Positions 1-8,756 of a stretch of 64,000 nucleotides of DNA are shown here, in pieces. The notes below the pieces were generated by a model, which ran no database searches, was not told the origin of the DNA, and worked only from the letters and a program-made list of their open reading frames with translations. Positions within the stretch are counted from its first letter, which is position 1, and every line of letters begins with the position of its first letter. Position numbers and translations under genes: made by a program. The stretch covers positions 62,001 through 126,000 of the forward strand of contig NZ_VBTZ01000003.1 of the NCBI RefSeq assembly GCF_005771425.1, in the 5' to 3' direction. Origin of the DNA: Methylocystis sp. B8. GTDB taxonomy: Bacteria > Pseudomonadota > Alphaproteobacteria > Rhizobiales > Beijerinckiaceae.

Positions 1-2
1 GT

Positions 3-180
3 AATTACAATGAAGTGCGGCCACATTCGTCGTTGGGATTTCGGCCGCCAGCCCCCGCGGTTCTGTTCCCCGAGCGCCCGGCTGCGCAACCCCAGCCAGC
101 TCCGCCCGGGCGCTCAGCCGCTGGTCCAAATGCCGCTCTTAAACTAACATTCGAACTGGATCACCAAATGGGGGCGGGCC
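3..180 (+). pseudogene. IS3-family transposase OrfB, C-terminal end (cut by window edge)
   Basis: A frame open from the window edge reads NYNEVRPHSSLGFRPPAP, the C-terminal signature of IS3-family (IS407-like) OrfB integrases, followed by a Pro/Ala-rich tail and LTFELDHQMGAGH, which is typical of the coding end running into the right terminal repeat (GGATCAC..GGGGGC, about 154-178). The catalytic DDE core lies outside the window. The frame stays open to 383, but nothing past the repeat looks like transposase. Whether the whole element is intact cannot be judged from here. Confidence 0.7.
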
Positions 181-399
181 ACCTCTCGCTCGCGATCAGT
201 CTGCCGACGATGATTGTGGGCTTCACCCGTTACAGCCGTGATCGGAGTTTTTTCGGTCTTGGGACAAACCCGCTCCTTTGTCCTCCTCATGGCGCTCGGC
301 TCTATCTTCGGAGTTCATCGGCGGTCGGCTGCTCGGCATTGTGCCGAGCGCGATTTTGTGAAAAGGTTATAACTCTGGTATGAATTTAGCGTGCGAGAT

Positions 400-492
400 A
401 AGGCTTCTGCGGTCCCTGCCGCAAAATCATTGGGCATCAGCCAGCTTTGAGCCGCTGCATTCGCGCTCGAGGATGAAGTGGCTTTTTTTGAT
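400..492 (+). pseudogene. Possible LysR-type regulator helix-turn-helix stub
   Basis: Three frames read in succession give AAKSLGISQ, then PALSRCIRA, then LEDEVAFFD. Joined, they match the LysR-family HTH pattern AAxxLGISQPALSRxIRxLEDE. At least two frameshifts are needed and no start or effector domain is visible, so this is at most a decayed remnant. The rest of 181-571 shows no other gene; the segment just before 572 is presumably leader for the next glycosyltransferase. Confidence 0.4.
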
Positions 493-571
493 TTTCGAGG
501 GCGCCATGAACAGAGTCCTTGTGACGGCCGCCGGCCGCGCGTTATCGGCGTAAATCCGACGAAGAATTAAG

Positions 572-1978
572 ATGAACTCCGACCGAAAATTATCGTTGCA
601 TTTTGTTAAGGAGCGGCGCGCCGAAGAAGAATATTTGCGCGCCTACGCTGTCGATGACGCGACGAGATTCGTCTACATAAAGCTCAAGGAGCTCTATTGG
701 ACCGTGGGCCGGTTTCTCGGCTTCGTAGGCCGGCGAGAACCGGCCCCAAGAGAGGCATATTGCGAACGTCCCAAGCTGACCGACGAACAAATGGAGGGAG
801 CCGCCTCCGCGCTCAAGTGCCCGCGCGTGCTGATCGACGTTACGCTCACGCATCGATTCGAGCGACACACAGGGATACAGCGCGCCATCCGTGAGATGAG
901 CAGGCTGGCTTTCGGGGACGGCCGCGCGCTGCCTGTGATCGTCGAGGGGGGCCGCCTGCGCTCCTATTTCGATCACCCGTCGCTGCCGAGCGTGATCGAG
1001 GTCGGCCCCGGCGACAAGTTCCTGATGGCGGATTCGAGTTGGGAGCTGCTCGATGAATATCTGCCGGTCCTCGCGCAAGTTTCGGCGCAAGGCGGCGAAG
1101 TCGTCGTCTGCCTTTATGACATCATCCCGCTTCTCTACCCTCTTGCGGTCTCCCCTGAAGCGGCGGAGCTCTTCAGCCTATGGTTCGAAAAAATCGTCTT
1201 AAAGAGCGACGTGGTTATGTGCATTTCCGAATGGACCGCCACAAATTATCGTGATTATATCACAAAAAATAGTTGCCAGACGAAGCAGGGACAGAGAATT
1301 GGGTGGTGGCGCTTGGGTGCCGATTTTCAACTCGACACGCATCAGCCGCCGTCGTCCCGCGCTGTCGGCCTCACCTCGCGAGACTCGCCGTTCTTCCTGA
1401 GCGTCGGCACGCTGGAGCCCCGGAAAGGCTATTCCATCGCCCTAGCCGCTTTCGAAAAGCTCTGGAACGACAATGTCGATGTCCGCTATGTCATCGTGGG
1501 TCGTCAGGGAGGCCGGGCCAAGGCGCTCGAAGCGAGAATTACCTCGCACGCCGAATATGGCCGCCGGCTCATCTGGGTCAATGACGCCAATGACGCGGAT
1601 CTTTGTCATTACTATACGCATGCCCGGGCGTTGATCTACGCCTCGGTGATCGAGGGCTTCGGTCTCCCATTAGTCGAAGCGCAGCATCATGGCTTGCCCG
1701 CAATTGTCTCCGATCTCCCGGTCTTTCATGACATCGGCGGCGAACAAGTGCGCTATTTCGATCTTCTTGACGAAGAAAGTCTTGCGGTGGAAATTTTACG
1801 CGTGATCCAGAACCCGAGGCCAAAAGGCGCCGTCACCCCAACGTACACATGGCGTCAGTCGATCAATTGTCTGCTGGATACGATCAACGATGACACCCTG
1901 CAACTCGGAGTTCCCCGCAGCCCGGATAAGACATCGCCACCGCAAGAACGTGGATCGCGCCGACTCAGCCTGCGATGA
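572..1978 (+). CDS. Glycosyltransferase family 4 (GT-B)
   Basis: A retaining GT-B glycosyltransferase, expected to add one sugar to a lipid-linked glycan at the cytoplasmic face. The C-terminal Glycos_transf_1 domain has SVGTLEPRKGY (about residue 277-287), the nucleotide-sugar motif EGFGLPLVE (361-369) and then SDLPVFHDIGG. The N-terminal half has DVTLTHRFERHTGIQR, as in mannosyl/rhamnosyltransferases of the WbdB type. There is a roughly 80-residue N-terminal extension before that core. The last 20 residues (SPDKTSPPQERGSRR) look like read-through into foreign sequence and abut an RmlA stub, so the native C-terminus may be lost. Donor and acceptor cannot be deduced. Confidence 0.85.
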   Translation: MNSDRKLSLHFVKERRAEEEYLRAYAVDDATRFVYIKLKELYWTVGRFLGFVGRREPAPREAYCERPKLTDEQMEGAASALKCPRVLIDVTLTHRFERHTGIQRAIREMSRLAFGDGRALPVIVEGGRLRSYFDHPSLPSVIEVGPGDKFLMADSSWELLDEYLPVLAQVSAQGGEVVVCLYDIIPLLYPLAVSPEAAELFSLWFEKIVLKSDVVMCISEWTATNYRDYITKNSCQTKQGQRIGWWRLGADFQLDTHQPPSSRAVGLTSRDSPFFLSVGTLEPRKGYSIALAAFEKLWNDNVDVRYVIVGRQGGRAKALEARITSHAEYGRRLIWVNDANDADLCHYYTHARALIYASVIEGFGLPLVEAQHHGLPAIVSDLPVFHDIGGEQVRYFDLLDEESLAVEILRVIQNPRPKGAVTPTYTWRQSINCLLDTINDDTLQLGVPRSPDKTSPPQERGSRRLSLR

Positions 1979-2274
1979 CCGCCGGCGTGGTCGAGCGCGG
2001 GAATAACGCCTACCTTAATGTCGGCGAACTGTGTGTAGAGAGAATGGGTCGAGGTTTTGCATGGCTCGATACTGGCACTCCCGAATCGTTGATTGAAGCC
2101 AGTGACTTTATAAGGACAATCCAAACCCGCCAAGGTCACGGAATAGCGTTTCCTGAAGAAATTGCTCACTCGGCCGGTTGGATATCTGACTCAGACTTGG
2201 AGCAAATTATCGATGGAATGCCCAAGAGTAGACTTGCAGCCATTTTAGGATCGATTTTGTCGGAACCTCGATAA
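1975..2274 (+). pseudogene. rmlA: Glucose-1-phosphate thymidylyltransferase, C-terminal remnant
   Basis: The 99-residue frame matches only the C-terminal third of RmlA: YLNVGELCVERMGRG, FAWLDTGTPESLIEA, SDFIRTIQTRQG, AFPEEIAHSAGWI. A full RmlA is about 290 residues; the nucleotide-binding N-terminus (GGxGTRLxPxT) and the catalytic region are absent, so it cannot make dTDP-glucose. The frame overlaps the preceding glycosyltransferase by 4 bp, marking a recombination junction. No rmlB, rmlC or rmlD lies in the window, so a dTDP-rhamnose operon has probably been lost here. Confidence 0.8.
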
Positions 2275-2298
2275 CTCTAGCCATTTCGGAGGCGCGCC

Positions 2299-4026
2299 GT
2301 GGTCAACACCAATGTATTCCGGATACAGGATGATCAAGCCTACGCCAGCTGGATTGAGGAATTTGACGAAATACGTGATGATCAGATCAAGAGCATTAAA
2401 TGCCGCGTAGAATCACTTTCCAGCACACTGCGCATCGCTGTTGTCCCCCTCGCAGCAAGTGCGTCATCCGGGGAACTAATCCAATTCAAGCGCATGCTTG
2501 AGAGTCAGATCTACCCGCATTGGCACATATGTTTCCAAGACAATATCGATCTCGACGATGCTTCTCTTGTACCGTGTACTGCCGGATCGCTGGCAGCCTT
2601 GATCTCACAAGCAGCGCTGACCGCCGACTTTGTTCTCCCTTTGCCGCTCGACGCGATCCTGCCGCCCCAAGCGTTAGCGCATTTTGTGTTAACCCTTTCG
2701 GAAATTCCTGACGCAGATATCATTTATGCTGACGAAGATGTCCTGAGAGGAAAGATTCGCTCACAACCCTCTTTCAAAACTGATTGGGATCCATTGCTGA
2801 TTCTAGGTTCCAATTTCGTAGGAATTCCTGCTCTTTATAGAGCACAAGCGATACAAAGGGCTCAACCTGAAGAACTGTGTGAAAAAGCGTGCGCCACGGA
2901 TAATCTGTTACATGCCCTGACGTTGCGTGTGAGTAGCACTTCGTCGTCCGAAAGAATCCTTCACATTCCTTCCATTCTTGCTCATCGCTCGAAGCTACCA
3001 GAATGGAGTGGTGATCAAGCTCGTCACATTGTTTCCTCACATCTCGCTTCTCTGGGCCTCGGAACCATAGAGGTCCGTCCCGCCCCATTGGATTCGAAAT
3101 GGAATCGGGTTAGTTTTCCGTTGCCGACGCCGGCTCCAAGCGTATCCATTATCGTCCCGACGCGCGATAGAGCGGATCTAATCTCGGCCTGCGTCACCGG
3201 GATACTGAATCGCACAGATTATCCATCCTTTGAGCTAATTATAGTCGATAACGGCACCAAAGCGCCCGACGCGTTGGCGATCATCGAGTCCTTCAAATGC
3301 GATAACCGCGTACGAGTCTTACGTGATGATCGGCCGTTCAATTATTCTCGGTTGAACAACTATGCTGTAACGACTGCACGAAGCGACATTCTTGTCCTTC
3401 TGAACAATGACGTCGAAATATTGCACGACGACTGGCTAACTGAGTTGGTGTCACTCGCATCGTATCCTGGAATTGGCGTTGCAGGCACCAAGTTGCTTTA
3501 CCCAGATTTACGAATTCAGCATGCTGGCGTGACATTTGGACCAGACAGTACAATTCAACATCAAATGCGCCTAGCAAGTCGAAACGACCCTGGCCCGGGA
3601 GGCGCGCTTGCTCTCATACGATCGGTATCGGCTGTTACCGGTGCTTGCCTGGCGATACGTAGAGAAATATATATAAAAGTAGGAGGGTTGAATGAAGAAC
3701 GCCTGCGCGTTGCGTATAATGATATTGATCTATGCCGCAAGGTAGCGCGACTTGGGCTTTCAATCGTTTGGACCCCATTTGTAGAACTCGTACACCATGA
3801 ATCTATCTCTCGTGGACAGGCATCTACACCAGAGAAGGCCGGGCGAGATTCGGCAGAAAGTATAGCTTTTTGGTCCATGAACCGCGACCTATACGAATTT
3901 CCTGACCCTTTCCACAATCCGCAAATTCATTTCCAGAATGATTGTGTTGACTTCGCTCGACCACCAAGGCCTCACAGGTTTCGGCACCTCAGAAATCAAG
4001 AGCGATATGTGGCCTTCCTTTATTGA
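2299..4026 (+). CDS. Glycosyltransferase family 2, two-domain
   Basis: An inverting GT-A glycosyltransferase of the O-antigen/rhamnosyl type. The C-terminal GT2 domain begins at about residue 280 (SVSIIVPTRDRADL) and has VDNGT (316-320), the DxD-like LLNNDVE (367-373), GACLAIRR (448-455), NDIDLC (474-479) and HHES (499-502). The first 270 residues form a diverged second domain with IIYADEDVL (141-149), as in tandem GT2 proteins of polysaccharide loci. Start is GTG at 2299, chosen because GGAGG lies about 8 bp upstream. It has no coding partner nearby: an RmlA stub precedes it and an IS cluster follows. Base use is more AT-rich than the long operon. Confidence 0.85.
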   Translation: MVNTNVFRIQDDQAYASWIEEFDEIRDDQIKSIKCRVESLSSTLRIAVVPLAASASSGELIQFKRMLESQIYPHWHICFQDNIDLDDASLVPCTAGSLAALISQAALTADFVLPLPLDAILPPQALAHFVLTLSEIPDADIIYADEDVLRGKIRSQPSFKTDWDPLLILGSNFVGIPALYRAQAIQRAQPEELCEKACATDNLLHALTLRVSSTSSSERILHIPSILAHRSKLPEWSGDQARHIVSSHLASLGLGTIEVRPAPLDSKWNRVSFPLPTPAPSVSIIVPTRDRADLISACVTGILNRTDYPSFELIIVDNGTKAPDALAIIESFKCDNRVRVLRDDRPFNYSRLNNYAVTTARSDILVLLNNDVEILHDDWLTELVSLASYPGIGVAGTKLLYPDLRIQHAGVTFGPDSTIQHQMRLASRNDPGPGGALALIRSVSAVTGACLAIRREIYIKVGGLNEERLRVAYNDIDLCRKVARLGLSIVWTPFVELVHHESISRGQASTPEKAGRDSAESIAFWSMNRDLYEFPDPFHNPQIHFQNDCVDFARPPRPHRFRHLRNQERYVAFLY

Positions 4027-4143
4027 GAAGACTTCAATTGTACGCGGCGGCGCAATAATCGCCCAATGACGCATTGTGCGACCGCGTGGCGGCGCAAAAC
4101 CGCGGCTGAGTTTTTCCTAATTTTTTTGGGAGGGCGGCCGGGG

Positions 4144-4239
4144 ATGTTTGCGGTGGAGACCTACGCGGCGGTTCAGTGCTTTGTGTTCGTTGAGGGGAAC
4201 GGCCGGCGTGAGGTAAGCGCTTTTTCCAACCTGCGCTGA
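4144..4239 (+). pseudogene. IS21-family IstA, N-terminal stub
   Basis: The frame reads MFAVETYAAVQCFVFVEG then NGRREVSAF, matching the first 25 residues of IS21-family IstA (MFTVEVYAxVRxFVFVEGxSRREAAR), then goes out of register and stops. The upstream sequence from about 4075 (TGTGCGACCGCG...) is compatible with the left end of such an element. Everything downstream is missing, replaced by the IS630 tail. Confidence 0.6.
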
Positions 4240-4408
4240 TCAGAACCGATGCACCCAGTCGCGCAATCCGATGGACATGATGCGCCAGGGATGTTCGATG
4301 AGTTTTCTCCAGGCGTCGCGGCAATGATCGACGATGTCATCGTATGATTTGAACACGCGATTGGAGAGCCAGCTGGAGAACTTCATAAACCACTGGGCGA
4401 ATCGGCGC
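4240..4408 (-). pseudogene. IS630-family transposase, C-terminal tail
   Basis: Minus-strand frame SNRVFKSYDDIVDHCRDA, WRKLIEHPWRIMSIGLRDW. This is the characteristic C-terminus of a group of IS630 transposases (DHCCDAWNKLIxQPWRIMSIGLRDWAHGF). The frame runs into the IS5 derivative beginning at 4409, where the match is lost; the DDE domain is not found on the other side. Confidence 0.7.
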
Positions 4409-5104
4409 TGAGTTGATTCACTGGGTCGTGTCGCAAGGAGGATCGCGGACATGAAGAGGGACTCGCCCGGTTTCTTTGACGTCGATGAACGGTTGGCGGA
4501 GTTGTCTGCAAAGGGCGACGATCTGGAACGATTGAACGCGCTGGTTGATTTTGAACTGTTCCGCGCCGCGTCGGAGACGGCGGTTCCACTCAGCGACCAC
4601 TCGAAGGGCGGACTGCCGCCGTTCGCTCACGTGCTCATGTTCAAAGTCCTGATCCTACAAGCGACGCATTCTTTGTCGGGCGAGCGCTGCGAATATCTGA
4701 TCAAGGAGCGGCTTTCGCTCATGCGCTTTCTTGGTCTTGGACTGGCGGATACGGCATATCGCTCGGCGAAGAACGAAGCGACGCTGTCGCGGCGCGGCTT
4801 TGTCTCGCGCATTCATCGCAAGAAGCCAAAGGGCAAGCCGATGCCCGAGCGCATGCGTATCGCAAATGCGTTGATGTCGAAAGTGCGCAGTGCCGTGGAG
4901 TATGTCTTCCCCCACAAGAAGGGACCGACGGGCTACCTCGTGCGAACAATCGGCATCGTCAGAGCCAAGGTGGAGATCGATCTGGCCAATCTCGCCTACA
5001 AGATGCGTCGCTTCGTCTGGCTGACGACACAATATGCCACTGCGTAAGGGCGTGGGCCGCAACGACGCCTGCCGTCGGTCCAAAAAGGAGAGTGATTCAG
5101 CTCA
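4409..5104 (+). mobile_element. Internally deleted IS5-family element with terminal repeats
   Basis: A 696-bp unit bounded by imperfect inverted repeats: TGAGTTGATTCACT at 4409-4422 and AGTGATTCAGCTCA at 5091-5104 (12 of 14 positions complementary). It encloses one deleted transposase gene. Complete IS5 elements of this kind are over 1 kb. Because both ends are kept while the catalytic centre is gone, the element could be mobilised only in trans. It sits between an IS630 tail and another IS5 fragment. Confidence 0.65.
4451..5047 (+). pseudogene. IS5-family transposase with in-frame internal deletion
   Basis: The N-terminal half (FFDVDERLAELSAKGD, LPPFAHVLMFKVLILQ, LMRFLGLGLAD) and the C-terminal end (KNEATLSRRG, MRIANALMSKVRSAVEYVF, LANLAYKMRRFVWL) of an IS5-family transposase are fused at LGLAD/TAYRS. 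About 120-130 residues that normally lie between them, including the first catalytic Asp region and the KDRDARWTVK stretch, are missing with the frame preserved. Start ATG 4451 follows AAGGAGGA. The product is expected to be catalytically dead. Confidence 0.75.
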
Positions 5105-5177
5105 CACGCTCTTACGCGCGGCCGCCATTCCCGGCGATCCCGCCAGCCAAAAAAAGCCGGTTTCTGGAGGTCTTCAA

Positions 5178-5400
5178 CTGTTGGCTGATGATGGCTACCA
5201 GAATCCACAATTTCGCGGAAATCGTCAAGCGTTCGGATGCGGCCAAGGGCTTCGAGGTCTTGCCCAGGCGTTGGGGTGTTGAGCGAACGGCTAGGCCACT
5301 GCCGCCGATTGGCCAAGGACTGGGAAAATCTCAATCGAAAGGCACGCGCTTTCTTGCACCTCGCCTTCCTTCGCCTCATGCTCAGAAGGTTCTGTAATCA
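5178..5400 (+). pseudogene. Second IS5-family transposase, frameshifted C-terminus
   Basis: Pieces in different frames assemble into the IS5 C-terminal signature: ADDGYQNPQF, EIVKRSDAAKGFEVLPRRW, then after a frameshift near 5285 ERLGHCRRLAKDWENLNRK, ARAFLHLAFLRLMLRRFC, ending TGA about 5400. This is a different IS5 subgroup from the element at 4409-5104. The sequence at its end (CTGTAATCAATCATGAAGTCT) recurs in diverged form at 57408-57428. Confidence 0.65.
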
Positions 5401-5528
5401 ATCATGAAGTCTCTGGACCGACTCTTAAGTGTGATGGCCGACTCACCTTCGGGTTCATCACGGTCGCTTCCACTTCCGCGAATATTTGCTATTTGAAATG
5501 AATCGCTAGCCTAACCGCAGAGGTTAAA

Positions 5529-6923
5529 GTGCGTTTCCTGGTCGATCTTACTCACCTTCGCTGCCCGTCGATTGATAGATACAAACGGACAGCGGCAATG
5601 CTTTCGTCTGAGCTCGAGACAACTAGTGGCCTTGCTGTGGAAATTTCGGACGCTGGTAGTGTGCAATTAATTCTCGCGGAAACACGTGCCGATTGGAAGG
5701 CATGGTGGGAGCAATCTTGGAGCCTCCCTAAGCGGTATATCGACTTGGGGCGGGCGATTGACCTGACAATGCTTTTTCTTTGTTCGAAATTCTTGCCGAT
5801 ATCCCTCAGACCGGAACAAAAAGATGATTTTGGCTGGAAGCTGGCCTATGCGTTCGAGTTCGTGCCGAGGCCTTTGCGCAAGCGTCTTACCGAGTTGCTC
5901 GACGTTGATAAAGACTTGTCTCGGCGCGGAAAGTTTCATCACTGGCTAAAGGAACGCGGCGTCAAGTTGGATTGGCTTCCGAGACCCGCCATACATCAAG
6001 CGAAATTGGAGGTGTCTTTGAATGACCAAGATGTGCTTGTTCTTCCAGGCGCTAGCTGGTGCTATATCGATTTCGATTCATTAAAAAAGTTGAAGGAAGT
6101 CGCAGGCTTTAAATTGGTTTGTTTTGTCTACGATTTGTTGCCCGTCGATTATCCTTCTTTTATCAAAGCTACTCAGCGTGAACAATACAAGAATTTTATT
6201 TTAGACGTCGGTCGCCTCGCAGATTTAATTGTTACGCCGAATCAAACAACTTTGTTTCGACTAAAATCGTTCTTAGAGGACCAAAACACTCGTGCGCAAA
6301 AGATCGTCTCAATTTCACTTATGGGGGCATCGCTTGCGAAACGACAAACGAAACCTACGATGCGACTTCTGAAACATAGACTTCCTAAAAAAAAATTCAT
6401 TCTGTGTATCGCGCCACTGCGTGACCGTAAGCATCTGTTGTGGCTTTATGCCCTTTTCGAAAAGCTTCATCGTGAGCATCAAAATTTTCCATTACTGGTG
6501 CTCGCAGGAAAGGCGGTGGAGGTGCGCATTTTGAGAATGCTTTCAGCCGATCCCTCGTTCGGTAAGGTCGCAATATACTTGGAAGAGCCTACTGATGAAG
6601 AATTATCGTGGTTGTATTCAAATGCATGTTTATGTCTTTGCCCTTCCTTCGAAGGGGGGCTTGGAATGACTGTTGCTGAGTCGCTCAACTTTGGTAGGCC
6701 GTGCATCGCCTCAAATGCGCCATCCCTCGTTGAAGCCAGCGAAGGCTCTGCGATTCATCTTGGATTCAACGAAAAGGAATGGTGTACGGCCATCTTGAAC
6801 GTACTGCAAGGACGATACTTATCTCCTCCAACGAAGGCCGAGTCGGGATACTTATCTCCTCGTCCGGAGGTGCTGAAGCAGATCAGCGTCTTACTCGGGA
6901 CTGAATTGAAGTCTTCTCAATAA
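5529..6923 (+). CDS. Glycosyltransferase family 4 (GT-B)
   Basis: A GT-B glycosyltransferase. The C-terminal domain has FILCIAPLRDRKHL (about 288-301), LLVLAG, LSWLYSNACLCLCPS, then the nucleotide-sugar-binding loop EGGLGMTVAES (375-385) and CIASNAPSLVEA. The N-terminal half contains a conserved VFVYDLLPVDYP-like stretch (about 202-212), as in WbdA/mannosyltransferase relatives. Start is GTG 5529, 3 bp after an in-frame region lacking a better start; a modest AGAGG lies upstream. The gene stands alone between IS remnants, ends at TAA 6923 and is followed within 25 bp by a perfect 20-bp-arm palindrome that may terminate it. Specificity unknown. Confidence 0.85.
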   Translation: MRFLVDLTHLRCPSIDRYKRTAAMLSSELETTSGLAVEISDAGSVQLILAETRADWKAWWEQSWSLPKRYIDLGRAIDLTMLFLCSKFLPISLRPEQKDDFGWKLAYAFEFVPRPLRKRLTELLDVDKDLSRRGKFHHWLKERGVKLDWLPRPAIHQAKLEVSLNDQDVLVLPGASWCYIDFDSLKKLKEVAGFKLVCFVYDLLPVDYPSFIKATQREQYKNFILDVGRLADLIVTPNQTTLFRLKSFLEDQNTRAQKIVSISLMGASLAKRQTKPTMRLLKHRLPKKKFILCIAPLRDRKHLLWLYALFEKLHREHQNFPLLVLAGKAVEVRILRMLSADPSFGKVAIYLEEPTDEELSWLYSNACLCLCPSFEGGLGMTVAESLNFGRPCIASNAPSLVEASEGSAIHLGFNEKEWCTAILNVLQGRYLSPPTKAESGYLSPRPEVLKQISVLLGTELKSSQ

Positions 6924-6945
6924 AGGAAGGCCTGTCAACGGCGGA

Positions 6946-6987
6946 GAAATTTCGGTAGTGTCTCATTTGAGACACTACCGAAATTTC
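6946..6987. repeat. Perfect inverted repeat, 20-bp arms, 2-bp spacer
   Basis: Left arm 6946-6965 begins GAAATTTCGGTAG; right arm 6968-6987 is its exact reverse complement, separated by TT. It can form a 20-bp stem. It lies 22 bp after a glycosyltransferase stop codon and directly at the edge of an IS5-type remnant. It may be two IS terminal repeats abutting tip to tip, and could also act as a transcription terminator, though there is no T-tract. Confidence 0.85.
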
Positions 6988-6994
6988 CGGCCTG

Positions 6995-7205
6995 CGGCGA
7001 AAATTTTTGCGCTGGGGAGATTTCCCTGTGCGCTTGAGCATGAGGCAAGCGAAGGCGATGACACGGAAACCGACGAGGGATTGAGCATGGCGCTCGTAGT
7101 CTTTCACGAACCTTCTGCACCTTGTCATCCAGGCGAAGGAACGCTCGGCGCCCCAGCGTTCGGCAGAAGGACGAAGCCCATCGGTCTAGAACACGGGTCG
7201 GTGAT
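6995..7205 (-). pseudogene. IS5-family transposase, C-terminal remnant
   Basis: The minus-strand frame reads LRPSAERWGAERSFAWMTR, then CRRFVKDYERHAQSLVGF and RVIAFACLMLKR. This is the C-terminal Trp/Glu-Arg motif and tail of IS5-family (IS1031/IS427-like) transposases, including the catalytic-Glu region (AERSFAW). The rest of the gene is missing upstream. The frame runs on into the palindrome at 6946-6987 rather than stopping at the usual place. Confidence 0.65.
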
Positions 7206-7210
7206 AGAAT

Positions 7211-7490
7211 TGTCCAAATTTCTAAGCTGACAAAGTAGTGCTAGGCTATACCACGAAACTATTCGATTACGCTTGCGCGAGTCGGCCCATCCTCGCGCTA
7301 GGTGCGCCGGGCGTAGCGCGGTGGATCGGTGAAGCCATCATTGGCGAGGTGGCTTGTAACAAAAGAAGAACGACGAGGGCGAGCGAATGGCCGAGCCTGT
7401 GACGGGCCATGATTTCACACGCGAAATACAATTCGCGGTAATCAAAGCGCGGTTGTTTGCTTTGACTGGCGCACGGCATGGGAGCGGCGC
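7211..7490. other. Non-coding gap, no feature recognised
   Basis: 280 bp between the IS5 remnant and the next glycosyltransferase. No frame resembles a known protein and no strong hairpin was seen. GGGAGCGG just before 7491 is the probable ribosome-binding region of the next gene, and a promoter is presumably here, but no convincing -35/-10 pair can be named. Confidence 0.5.
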
Positions 7491-8630
7491 ATGATCAATC
7501 AGCCGCCGGCCAGCATTTGCGTGGTGCTCACGAGTCCACTTGTGCTCAACGCTTTCCTGCTCAACCACCTACACGCGCTGGTCGAACATTTCCGCGTGAC
7601 AGTGTGCGTGAACACAGAGGATACGCCGGTGTCACACCAGCTGGACCCGCGCGTCGAGCTCCTGCACCTGCCAATTGTCCGCCCCATCGACTTGATGCGC
7701 GACCTTCGCGCGCTCTTCTGGTTGATTCAGCTGTTTCGATCGCAGCGTTACGATGCCGTGCATAGCGTCACCCCTAAGGCGGGCCTGCTGGCTATGCTGG
7801 CCGGGCGCCTGTGTGGCGTGCGGTTACGGACCCATATCTTTACTGGGCAGGTATGGGCCACGCGCCGGGGTTTTAGCCGGGCGTTACTTCGCCGCATGGA
7901 CCAGTTGATAGCTACCTGCGCTACTGACTTGCTGGCCGACAGCGTTTCACAGGCCAGGTTCCTGGAGGAGGAGGGCGTATGCCCGCCGGAGCGAGTGCAG
8001 GTATTCGGTGCGGGCTCGATCAGCGGCGTGGATCTGGCGCGTTTCTCGCCCGAACCCGGTCGACGCGAACGGGTTCGGGCAGCGCTAGGCGTGCCGCTGC
8101 AGGCGCCGCTGTTCCTATTTCTCGGCCGCGTACAGCGCGACAAGGGCATAGCGATCCTGGCCGAAGCCTTTGCACAATTAGCCGCACGCCATGTTGCACC
8201 ACATTTACTGTTAGTCGGCCCAGATGAAGACGGTCTCTCCGATGTGATCCGCAGCTCGGTCCCCGGCCGGTGTCATGTGGTAGGCCTCACGTCCCAACCT
8301 GAAGACTACATCGACGCAGCCGACGTCCTGTGCCTGCCCAGTTTCCGCGAGGGCTTCGGTAGCGTGGTGATCGAAGCCGCGGCGCTGGGCAGAGCGACGG
8401 TGGCTTCGCGCATTTACGGCCTGACAGATGCGGTGATCGACGGGCAGACGGGCCTTCTTTTTCCGCCTGGCGATGTAGCGGCCCTCACCCAGGCGTTGGA
8501 ACAAACGCTCGATCCCGCTCTGCGCGAGCGAATGGGCCAACAAGCACGCCTGCGGGCTCATGCGGACTTCGGTATGGACGCGGTCACGGGCCACTGGCTC
8601 GCATTTTATCAGCGACACCTGGGGCGCTAA
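7491..8630 (+). CDS. Glycosyltransferase family 4 (GT-B)
   Basis: A 379-residue GT4 enzyme with the usual two Rossmann-like domains. The N-terminal domain has VVLTSPLVLNAFLLNHL and AVHSVTPKAGLLAMLAG (about 84-100). The C-terminal domain has FLFLGRVQRDKGI (about 205-217), LLLVGPDEDG, VLCLPSFR, the motif EGFGSVVIE (287-295) and GLLFPPGDV. It resembles EPS/O-antigen transferases annotated EpsD/EpsF or WcaI-like. Start ATG 7491 follows GGGAGCGG. Base use is more GC-rich than its flanks, and IS debris lies on both sides, so it is a single-gene island in the mosaic. Sugar specificity cannot be told. Confidence 0.88.
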   Translation: MINQPPASICVVLTSPLVLNAFLLNHLHALVEHFRVTVCVNTEDTPVSHQLDPRVELLHLPIVRPIDLMRDLRALFWLIQLFRSQRYDAVHSVTPKAGLLAMLAGRLCGVRLRTHIFTGQVWATRRGFSRALLRRMDQLIATCATDLLADSVSQARFLEEEGVCPPERVQVFGAGSISGVDLARFSPEPGRRERVRAALGVPLQAPLFLFLGRVQRDKGIAILAEAFAQLAARHVAPHLLLVGPDEDGLSDVIRSSVPGRCHVVGLTSQPEDYIDAADVLCLPSFREGFGSVVIEAAALGRATVASRIYGLTDAVIDGQTGLLFPPGDVAALTQALEQTLDPALRERMGQQARLRAHADFGMDAVTGHWLAFYQRHLGR

Positions 8631-8756
8631 AGATCGGGGTGAGTTTTCAATGAACACTCATCCCAGGCCGCCCTCGACAACACTATCGGCGTCTTGACGA
8701 AGTCATTGTCGCCTGATTCAGTCTGAAGATCGAAGCTTAGCAATTGACGGACTGCG

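Noticed and set aside
590-1090. Long open frame on the minus strand opposite the first GT4 gene
   Set aside because: A shadow of the GC-rich + strand gene; its sequence has no family features, while the + strand protein has clear GT4 motifs.
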